Below are positions 13,047-23,059 of a stretch of DNA of 64,000 nt, one piece after another. Source of the DNA: Pholis gunnellus (Eukaryota > Chordata > Actinopteri > Perciformes > Pholidae). Every line of letters starts with the position of its first letter. Position 1 is the stretch's first letter. A model generated the notes under the pieces. The model did not search any database, had not been told where the DNA came from, and saw only the letters and a program-made list of their open reading frames with translations. The stretch spans positions 11,132,415 through 11,196,414 of the forward strand of contig OU342817.1 of NCBI GenBank assembly GCA_910591455.2, read 5' to 3'. The position numbers and the translations under genes were made by a program.

Positions 13047-13330
13047 GTTACTTACTGTACTTAATGTACATTTTTGAGGAACTTGTATACACTTCAGTAT
13101 TTCTGTTGTATTGTTATATCTGTTGATATTGTAATGTTGCTTTGCTGTTGTTCTTTGTAATCAGAACCATCACTTCTGATATGGAAAGATGTGTTTGTGT
13201 CAATGTTTGAGCGAGCAGACTTGTCACTCATGCATTTCTGAGGAACTTGTACTTTACTTCAGTATTTCTGTTGTATCCTTTTTTTAAAAATACATCTACA
13301 TTTCTTATGGGAATACACTCTACTATATAT
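13047..13330. repeat. Decayed fragments of a fish hAT MITE ('GTGGAAAGTAACT' family)
   Basis: Two segments (about 13047-13110 and 13235-13330) share the phrases GAGGAACTTGTA, ACTTCAGTATTTCTGTTGTA and ATCTGACAGCTCTA. I recognise these as variants of the repeat whose fuller copy is at 59933-60415. They are separated by non-MITE sequence, so this is one disrupted copy or two fragments. Confidence 0.55.
13125..13217. repeat. Direct repeat, copy 1 (copy 2 at 14305-14376)
   Basis: The segment from GATATTGTAATG through TTTGAGCGAGCA recurs 1.18 kb away in the same orientation. The near-identical core ATGGAAAGATGTGTTTGTGT is shared. Copy 2 lacks about 20 bases in the middle. Confidence 0.85.
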
Positions 13331-14720
13331 CTGTAAATATCTGACAGCTCTACTTAGACAAATTACATACTGCATTCAAATTAGCATAGGCTGTATAAGA
13401 TGTAAACGTGTCATGCAGCAAACTGCAAACAACCATCCTGTAAGTGTAGCGATCCTGGCTGCCTGCCAAACGTAAACGTATGAACACAAACTCTCGTGAA
13501 CCATACATTGCATAAGACGGATCCTTTCGAGCCATAATAAGGTTAATAATCTCAGATATAGATGTTATTTGAACACATTTGATTTGGCTTCTATGATGTA
13601 AATATATTTTGATCTGTGTTGGCGACAATGTTTATTTTTATCGAACCAATTTCAAAAGTCAAAAGTCCTAAACCATTGTGTTATGTTTGATTTGTATAAA
13701 TATCTGAGATTCAATTTCCAATTTTGTTTTTCGTTTGTATTTATGGTGATATAACTATATTTATTCTATCATGTTACATTGCCGTGGTGCATATTCTGAC
13801 TGCCCAGTTTGTCCTGAATCAAAGAGATGTACATACCATGAATTAGCATTGTGGGTCAAGAGGTTATGCATTATTACAAAAGGAGACCAAGTCGACCAAA
13901 AAAACAAATTTTGATGACTGAGAATTGTCAGTGATTTTCACAAAGTGGTGCATTCTCAAAAATGACCTCAGATGAACCAGAGCTAAACTCAGTGTGTCTC
14001 CCTCTTGTTGGGCGTCAGGTTCACTGTAATATGGAGATGAAACCAGGAGAAAGGTAGAGTACTTCAAAGGGCATTTGTGATCACAGAGCTGGACCAGATG
14101 TTAGCGGACTGATGCTGCTGCTCTCCAGATGGATATCATGTCGACACCAGAGCTGGATACGTCTCTTTTAAAATGTTTCCTAAAACAGCTTAAATGTCTC
14201 CTGCAGAAAAGAAGTTTAAGATATATTATTATTAAGATAAAGTTAACTATAAACTATACTGAAAAGGTATGTTGAAAGGTAAACCTGTTTACATGTAATA
14301 CCTCGATATTGTAATGCTTTGCTGGTGTTCTTTGTAATTATGGAAAGATGTGTTTGTGTCAATGTTTGAGCGAGCATCCTCCAACACCACACACTTGACT
14401 TGAGTGCAATTTCAGGTTATTATTTGCTAATAAATTCCTAATTCCTAATTTCCCTGAATGAAAAGGAGTACAAATGATCCAAATAATAATTTCAGGCTTC
14501 ATGACATGAGCCAGTTCTACAATTTTGAAATGAGCGCTGGGAGCATGTAGAAATGTTATTCATGTGAGAAACTTTACTTTCTTATTTTCTTCTAAATCAA
14601 CCTCTCAAAAGTCTTCAGTACTTTACTGCTCTACACAAAACCATGAAGCTCATATCCTGAGTGTGCACAGCCAGAAAAAGGTGAGACAATGCAGTGTTAT
14701 TACAGAGTTTCACAAAGGAA

Positions 14721-14757
14721 GTGAAACTGCAGTCAGGGACACTGACTGCAGTTTCAC
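14721..14757. repeat. Perfect 16-bp inverted repeat with 5-nt loop
   Basis: GTGAAACTGCAGTCAG (14721-14736), loop GGACA, then the exact reverse complement (14742-14757). It lies just beyond the probable pgm1 polyadenylation site. Confidence 0.95.
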
Positions 14758-14826
14758 TGTGTTTAATTATGTCACGAGAATCGTTTTTGATCACTAAGAA
14801 TACGGCTGCTTTTGAAATCCTGCTGA

Positions 14827-14832
14827 TTTATT
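14827..14832 (-). terminator. pgm1: Candidate pgm1 polyadenylation signal AATAAA
   Basis: AATAAA on the minus strand, about 275 bases 3' of the pgm1 stop codon, with GT/T-rich sequence beyond it. The assignment is by position only. Confidence 0.5.
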
Positions 14833-15106
14833 GAATTGAATTACAATTATTTTTAAAATCACAGATAACCCAAGTGAAATTTAAATATATTTGTATCTGT
14901 AAGACATAAAGATCACAAATGGCCCAAAAATAAAAAGCAGTTTAATGTAGAACAGAGAAAAACACTGAATATATTTTAGCCTAAAATGCAAACTGCTTCA
15001 TGTTGTGCAGCTACACTTGGAATTAAAGCGCAGTTTATACAAAAATCAGGAAAGAACAACAAAGAGGGCATTAGTTTAGCAATGATGGAGTAACAAATGG
15101 GAGGAA

Positions 15107-18100
15107 TCATGTGATGACTGATGGGCCACTTCGACCCGTCCTGTGATGGAGCTGGGAAATCTTCAGAGCGATGGTTGCCAGGGGTGCCAGCATCACCTGT
15201 CCCAAACAAGAATGATGTGGTTAGAGACACATGCACCTGGCTGCCATATGCCACTGATGCATTTCCTCATAAATATTTAACAATAAGCAGGACAGAGTTG
15301 CAGATGTTACTTTAAAAGCATAGCTTTGAAAGATACCAATTACTCCACATTGGAAGAAGTTGAACTACAGGAAAGCTACCCAAGGGAGGAATCTAGTTTG
15401 GTTAACTAGAGCTACCAGTAACCAAAATGAGCAAATTGAGAAGTTGATACAAAATAATAAGATCATTTAAAACAAAAAGTCACATGCCAGCAAAAAATGC
15501 TGGTTTATTTGTGTGCCCACTTGCAACACCTCACACATAAACCCCAAAAATACAATACAGTATTTAACTTGCACCGTTTTAGACTGTTTGACCAACTCAA
15601 CAAAAAAAATAGGACCGTTGTCTTACTAGTCAGTTTTGTAACATCTGACTTGAACAATCTTAGCAACTAAAAGAGTCTTCAACTTGCTGAAGAGGATGAT
15701 GCTGTCGCTGTGTAAACAATGAGCAATGCCCGCCCTTTTACAGATGTAGGTAAACACACAAAGGTGAAAGGTCAAGTGTGTGGTGGTGGAACAGAAGTTT
15801 GTCTTTAAAGATTTCTGCCAGAAAAGGCTTTATAGCAAAAAGCCCTGAAGACCAACTTCACTCATCTTTCCACTAATTCATTGAACGAAAAAGGAGGGGG
15901 GGGGGGGGGGGGGGGGGGGGCAGGGCTGGTCAAAGGGGGTTCAATTGCAGTAAAATTAAATAAAATCAATTCCTTTCCTAAACTGGCAAACCGACTGTTT
16001 TGCACATTTGTCTGTTGGCCATTTGGCAGAGGATGGTCTGATATGTGAGTTTATGCCTCTCCTGTTCCTCTCAACCACACTTCACCTCATATGTTTCATG
16101 CAATTCATAAGACTTTTTAGTATCGTGGACTATTTAACCAAATTAGTCCTGAAATAATTTTTTACCTGTGTGTCTTTTAAGATTTGCTCCTTCTCATAGC
16201 TGTCTATGTAGATTCGGACTGTCGCCACATCACAAGCTGTCCCACTGAGTCTGTAGATGATTCGAGAACCATCAGAGAAGATTATCCGCAGACCCTGCAG
16301 TGAAAACAGCCCGGTAAAGACATGTGAAACTTTCAGGATCGGCAGGCACAGCTGAGTCGCTCCAGTGCCAAGTGACCACTGGTTACATCCAGTAACTGTC
16401 CACATAAAAAACGTTGTCATCGTAGAACTCAGTGTGTCATGTACCTGGTTCCTGGATATGGTGCTGTCTACCGGGTCTGTGTACTCAAAGTTGTCTGCTT
16501 TTTCCACTTGGTAGATTTTGTCTTCCACAGCAAATCTCTGCTTCACAAAGGACTTGTCCACGATCATAATCTCCAAATCCTCCATCATCTCACAGGCTGC
16601 ATCTATGTCTACGTTCTCATAGTCATATCTGGACAAAAGAACATCATCTACTATTAAAAGAATAAGTGCTCTATTGTGGCACGTTTGTGTTGTATTATTT
16701 TGATGAACGGAGTGAAGACAGTCCAACATTTTAGTGTCAATTTAATAATTTCAACAGGACTATTTTGCCGCAATACTGTCGAAATGTATACTTATTTGTG
16801 AATGCAGTGTTTTTCCGATACTTTGTAAACACTGTAAGTATAAATGCATTCCTTGTAATTCAGCAGTAAATATTTGTAAGACACCGTAATGCTTGTAATT
16901 AACAGTATATTTCCACATAGGCAAATTAAGAATTTAGGAGAGTGCTGACAGCATCATGTTGCATTTTCATTTACTAACTACGAGACAGTTTAGGGCCTTG
17001 AAAGGATATGTAATAGTACATATGTTCCACTAGATGTCAGTCATGTTATGTATGTATCTTCTTAACGTGTATCTGTATAATCAGTCCACTCGCCATCTAT
17101 ATCAAATCAACAATGTACATTATGTCCACTTAGACATAACCACTGGTTCGCTGTGTGTTTGGTGGCTTCGATGGTTGATGGAGTACAACTCGGCATGCAC
17201 ACAAAGAAAGATCACAAATGTGTCGACATCCCACCTGGTAAAGTAGTTCCTTCCGTATTTTAGCCAATGGTCCTTCAGGATATCCTCCACACTCTGCTTT
17301 CTAGTGGCCAGGATGGACAGCCATGCCAGCACGGCCCAAAGCCCATCCTTCTCACGAATATGGTCTCCACCTGAAAGAGGACATGGGATTAGGTTCACCA
17401 TGCACAGAAAAGAAAAGCATGATAATTAAACTAGAGTCTTCCCCCCCACACACTAAGTTAATAGTTTGATCTAATAACTTGCTGAAGAGATACAGTACCT
17501 GTACCAAAGCTTTCTTCCCCACACAAAGACAGTCGGCCTGCGTCCATTAGGTTCCCAAAGAATTTCCACCCAGTGGGAGTTTCATATAACTCTATTTTTG
17601 TCGCCTTGGCGACTCTGCAGGAGACACATTGAAAGAGTACAGTGAACCTTTGAAGCAGCAAAACAATGACCAATGTTATTATTAATGTCACATTTGCATG
17701 TTAAATGCAGTGATTTGAGCTTATTCAAATCTATTTGTGCCAAAAGTATTGTAAATTGAAAATCCCTGTGTCATTGGTCGAGGCGGTGATGTGAAACCGA
17801 GCCAGGCTGTGTTTTTACCTGTCTAAGGCTGCACTTGTGGGCATGCTGCGGGCGAAGCCTCTCACCCCTGTATGTTGGAAGTAAGGGATGCAGAAGATGT
17901 TGTCAGCAATCACAGCCACAGAGTCAGGTGGGGGGACGAAGAAGCCGTGTTTACCAAGGATCATGTTACGGTCCTAGAAAGCCAGACAGACGGGGATGAG
18001 AAGGTTCTTTTTATTTTATTTCAGAAAATCTAAAGAAAGAGACAAGTAATAGGACACGAACCCCATCACCATCAAATGCTGCACCAAAATCATACTGTCC

Positions 18101-20817
18101 GTCCCTCATGCTGTCAACCAGATCTGCTGCGTAGGTGAGGTTAGGATCTGGGTTTTGACCCCCAAAGTCCTCCAACGGAACACAGTTGATTGCAGAATTG
18201 ACAGGGCAGCCCAGCTCCTCACAGAGTATTCTCCTCACATACGGTCCTACCACTGGTGACGAGAGAAGACTGCTATAAAGATTTAGAAATTAACTACTGA
18301 AGTAAAATGTTGTTTTGCAAGAAGTGGCACTATTGGCTTTCTAAAACAACAACGAAAACCACCACCACCAACAATTTTGGGAAACACCCTTATTTGCTCT
18401 CTTGACAAGAGTCAAATGAGAAGATTGACGGCAATTGTACGGTAAATATGACGCTACCGCCATCAGCTGGTTAGCTTAGGTCTGCACAAAGATAGGAAAC
18501 AGGGAAACAGCGAGGCTCTGCTCAAATTCTGACTAGCATCGCAAATAAGTTATAACTTGTTTTGAGACTGAACGAGATGGAGAGAAAGTCAGGGGTCACA
18601 AGGATAGAGGTGTGCTATCATGTCAAAATGTTTACCCTATAAATAACTATACTCATGACTTCCTGTGAAGGGGTGACAAGGGGGATGTGGGGGCTGTTCA
18701 CCCATTAGTTTCAGTTTCAGTGTTTAGGGACACTCCTAAATAGCATTAGTAACTTGATCATTATGAATCACTCCAAAGTCAACAGTTCCTATAACCCCAT
18801 ACCACTAGTCCAGAGGTATTTCAAAGCTTACAACACTTGTTTATTCATGTTTTTAAATGATTTATATATATCTACAAATGTCTTATGTTTATTTAAAAGA
18901 CTTTTTTCTACTTTGAAGTAAAGGTAATCAACATATTTAAAAATATCTCGATGAGATTACATGCTCTTGGTAAATATCCTCTCACCTCCATGCATGGCAT
19001 CTATTCTTATCTTGATGTGCTTTTCACCAGATAGAAGATCCTTCAGAGCGGCAAAGTCAAAGATGTTCCTCAACAAGTTAGCGTACGATTCCACAGAGTC
19101 CACAATTTCCACTGGACACCACAGATGAGAAACACAGTTTAAATGAATGAATTCACATGCCATCATAAACATGCCGTCATAAACATTACAGTGATCGTTC
19201 ATGGTAATGGATGGCAAAAATGTGTCACGTGACCAATTCAGTGAGTCCGACTTTACAGTCTCATTCATCCACCATGCATTTTTTCTCACATTGCCTCCAT
19301 CCTCTCCTAATTTGAAGTCATGGGTTCCAGACTAATGCTTCACCTGTGAATGGTTTAAACTTGTTTTCCAGATCAAACATCTGTTTGCCCAGGGTTGTCA
19401 AATCCACATGCAGTCCAGGGCAGATGGCAAACTCCTCAATGGTCCTGCTGATCTGAAAGATCTTGTTTGTGACAGCGTCCTTGGCTGGGCCTGGATGCAG
19501 TAGAAAATCTATGTTATTACATTTGATATTTTGTGCTGGTGTACTGTACACATTCAGTATAGTGGTGATAACATTCAGGGTTGTTTTGGGATATCTATTG
19601 GTTAAACCATGCAGATCTTTCGATGGACTTTGTCCCAGATTTTACGTCCAGACAATTCTCAAACAATATCTCATTACTGTGTCTGTGCCACAAATCTGAA
19701 TGAGGCCTTGTTAACTTCACTTGTAACACTATTTTTCACTTGGCTGATGCCCCTGCATGCCTCCTCCTCTCCAGTTACCATACCTCCATTTGCAGTATTG
19801 AACTTAATGCCAAAGTCTCCATCAGGTCCACCAGGGTTGTGGCTGGCAGTGAGGATGATGCCACCGATGGCTTTGTATTTCCTGATTACACAGGAGATGG
19901 CAGGTGTGGACATTATCCCCTGGTGTCCAATGATCATACGACCCACCTGAGGAAATGTCACACAGGTGTGTGTGTGTGTGTGAGTTGGTTGGCATGAGTG
20001 TGTATCTTAATTTATCTGAGTGGGGGAGGGGAGGGAATAGCACTGAATATCGGGTTTGGTGTGTCATCCTTCTTGCTGAAGTAACTGCTACTAGACTTTC
20101 CTTTAATGAGCGGCAGTTATAGTACATCAAGACCAAGTTATATGGTGTGTAAGTGTATGTTTTACTCCCTCTAACCATATGGGGAAAGCATCAGAAGCTC
20201 AAAGGTTAATTAACTTAAGTCCTGGAACCACAGAGAGCTCATTACTGGTGCTGGCAAGAGAGTAGAAAACAAAACAGGTTATAGGCTTTTTTTATTTGAA
20301 GACATCAGCCAGGAGCTGCAGTAACAGCAGCGACGAGCAGGTTTTATGGTTGAAAGGCAGCATTCATCCCTTGATTTCTCAGAGTTACATCGTTCTGCTG
20401 TTGTATTGCATTATACTGTCTCCTCTCACTGTGTTGTTGAATGTTTGATTTTAGATTAAAAAAGAAAAGCTTTTTTAACATAAAGTTAAACAGTTACATT
20501 AAACATAAGTTACATTTGAACACAAACACAAATACACACACATTTTATTTTAACATTTGGATAACTAGAACTAATAACTATATTGTACCTTAACCTTTTA
20601 ATTTAGGATCTCTATCACAATATTATTATTATTATTATTATTTTTAAATTAATTCCTATGAACACAGCCATGTCTCCAACCAAGGCTGCAAATGTAATTC
20701 TAAGACAACAAGAAGATGGTACAAAAAATGACAACAAAGTAATAATAACAGGTGACACATATGCTTACACCCACCCTCATACAAACACACATTTACCAGC
20801 TTGCACACATAAACAAA

Positions 20818-20860
<43 letters not shown>

Positions 20861-21128
20861 TGACACTGACCCCGTTGGCAGCTGCCATCTGCACAATGAC
20901 CTCAATAGCTGTTCTGTTGAAGAAGCGACCGTCTCCCCCCACCACCACTGTTGATCCCTGTCGGTCCCGTAGGTCAATGGAGGAGAAGATACTCTGGATG
21001 AAGTTGTGTAGATAGTTCCTCCTGGACTGGAATACATGGACCTTTTTCCTCAGGCCGCTGGTGCCGGGTCTCTGGTCGGGGTAGGGTGCTGTAGGGACAG
21101 TCAACACCTGCAGAAGACTGTTGTCCAT
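15107..21128 (-). CDS. pgm1: Phosphoglucomutase 1, 11 exons, with a muscle-isoform type first exon
   Basis: Interconverts glucose-1-phosphate and glucose-6-phosphate in the cytosol. Exons: 20871-21128, 19784-19946, 19344-19490, 18986-19111, 18062-18252, 17819-17973, 17499-17614, 17235-17370, 16445-16628, 16166-16294, 15107-15196. They join in frame to 564 aa, ending GRSGPSVIT. Visible sites: phosphoserine loop TASHNPGG (Ser121), metal loop DGDGDR (292-297), sugar loop CGEESFGTG (378-386) and phosphate loop at 507-519. Exon 1 starts at an ATG with good context (ACAATGG) and reads VLTVPTAPY..PGTSGLRKK, like human PGM1 isoform 2 and also PGM5. The active-site TASHNPGG, the PGM1-like body and the linkage to 1p31 genes favour PGM1. 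Oddities: the phosphate loop reads RLSGTACDVATVR where PGM1 has RLSGTGSAGATIR, and the exon 5 donor (GTTCGT) is weak. Confidence 0.88.
15896..15920. repeat. Poly-G run of 25 (poly-C in the pgm1 transcript)
   Basis: Uninterrupted G25 within the last pgm1 intron. Such runs are hard to sequence and assemble, so the length is uncertain. The G-rich strand could form quadruplex structures. Confidence 0.95.
18330..18640 (-). repeat. Interspersed fish repeat in pgm1 intron 4 (inverted relative to the copy at 36860-37165)
   Basis: On the minus strand it carries phrases I recognise from a common fish repeat: CATTTGACTC near the end, GGTTAGCTTAG on the plus strand, and the 'gaaacagggaaacagc' block. A related copy lies at 36860-37165 on the other strand. 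Class unknown and boundaries approximate. Confidence 0.55.
20821..20858. repeat. (CA)19 microsatellite beside the pgm1 exon 1 donor
   Basis: In transcript sense this is (GT)19, beginning 12 bases after the exon 1 5' splice site at 20871/20870. It therefore offers many GT dinucleotides next to the true donor. Confidence 0.95.
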
Positions 21129-23059
21129 TGTTTCAAAATGAGAATCCAACCTAATGCAACAGCAAAGAGAGAGCTACAACCTGTGTTTAGAGGGAGATCC
21201 CCTGTCAGTTGACATGGGGAACCGTACACAGGGGAAGAATGGCAGGGTATAATCTTGACTCCTCCTGTTATTTCACGAGAAGTACAGGGTTACAGTGGCA
21301 CTTCTGAAGCCCAAAATAACTTTTCAAACCAATGTGTGTGCAGAGGCAGGGGGAGTAACTGAAGACGCTCCTTCACACATGTGCAGGGAGATCACTGTCA
21401 AGCTGCAGGCCAAGTCACAAAGAAGTGTGTGAGTGTGTGTTTGGGTGTGTCTGGATGAAAGTACTGAGGTGTTATGGGAGCTATTTGTCCCTCTGTGAAC
21501 GGCTGCAGCTGTTCTCAGAGTAACAATGAGAGACGACATCTCTCATTGGAGCGGCATTGGAGAGGGGATATTTACCCTCAACGTTGAGTGTGTGAACGAA
21601 GAGTGTGAGAGGAGCAATTAGAGAGTCATTAGAAGCACATACTGAATTTAGATGTGGTTTTAAGAAAGTATCTGTTTACAAAACAAACAGAATTTGTCAA
21701 ATCTAATTATACACGCAGCACGATCAAATCAGAGTGAAGGGATCTGCATGAGACGGAACAACACTGCCCTCTAGAGTTTGTTAAGGGCGACAACACAAAA
21801 GCGTTCCCAGACCTCCCAGGGCAAGTTTTAGTACAATAGCACAAACATGCATCAGTCATCCATTTGTAGATTTTGGCATCAAAATAAGAATAAATCAATA
21901 AATCTCTGTTGACATAAAAAGACCATTCTGTGCCAGACCAATGTCCAAATCAATCTACAGCCCATAGTAACAAACAGAACATTATAGACGTTTGTCTTGG
22001 TCCGTTTCGGGATTGATCAGGAAAAAAGTTCATTATATTTTCAGTTACGGATTATCCAAAATGTGTGAATACTAGCATTACATTAAGTCACCACCTTCCC
22101 AAACTTCTTTGCCTTAAAAATGCCTCAGAATGAAGCAATGTCTGATGTGTCACTCAATACAGATGTCAGTGTAAGCAGTTCCACAGATGATTTTCAGATT
22201 ATTTTATTGAAGCGAAACAATAAATTGATTAATCTGACAGAAAATGTTATCAGTAATTATTTTAATAATCAAATAATTATCATTCAAGTCATTTTCTTCA
22301 TCAATAATGCCAACAGTTCTTTACCTCTAGCCTGTCAAAGGTGACTGATTGCTGGTTTTCTAACTCTTCTATTCTATCTTCTGATTTGGGGGGTTTTGGA
22401 CTGTGAGTCTGAAGCATTTTTCACTATTTTCACATTTTTAATCTATTTGTTAAGAAAATAACCATGAGATGCAATCCTTGGTATTTAAATAATTTTAATA
22501 GGACAGAGGAGGTCAATCTGAACAGTATTTCACAAGATAACCACTTCAGAGAAGTCCATTGTGTAGCACAACTATGTTTTGTAGGCTTTCATATCCTGTT
22601 AATTCTCTCCCGACTCCTTCAAGGGCCTCCGCCATGTTGGAAACCACTGCTGTATATTGAGAGTCAATGTGACCCAATATAAAAACTGCTCATATATGGC
22701 TGTATGTTTTAATTTCTCCTCTTTAACCTTTGACCTCTGAGATACAGTGAGTGAAGATATATTGTATGCCAACTGCTAACTGTATTTCAGTATTTTTCAC
22801 AATGCAAGTGTTCAATTACATTAGAGGCTATCATGGTTCAGATAATGCATTCGTTTGGCTTTCTCACAGCACTTAGAATTGTAATGCTTGTTTTATGTCC
22901 TCTGTGACTTAATCTACTGGAACTTGACACTCGGAAGAAACGTCTTCGTCTCTGCCCAAGGCGTCTTAAACCATGGCTGTCCACACGAAGCATCGCCAGG
23001 GCTCTCCTGAAGAGGCCACTGTTAAATGCAGTATTTTCACTGAGAATGCCGGTGCTGGA
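21129..23059. other. Intergenic: pgm1 upstream and angptl3 downstream region
   Basis: No coding exon recognised on either strand. In particular, no first exon resembling the ubiquitous PGM1 type (MVKIVTVKT...) was seen. A minus-strand AATAAA at 22203-22208 could serve angptl3, about 850 bases past its stop. Confidence 0.55.

Larger units (their letters stand above)
12632..15106. other. Intergenic region between leprot and pgm1
   Basis: It holds the leprot 5' flank, fragments of a hAT MITE family (13047-13330), a duplicated segment (13125-13217 and 14305-14376), a perfect hairpin (14721-14757) and the pgm1 3' UTR (from 15106 down to about 14810). No further gene recognised. Confidence 0.6.

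Noticed and set aside
15107..21128. Calling the phosphoglucomutase gene pgm5
   Set aside because: Exon 1 resembles PGM5, but it also fits PGM1 isoform 2. The active-site loop is TASHNPGG (PGM5 has TASHCPGG), the body is PGM1-like, and the neighbours are 1p31 genes.
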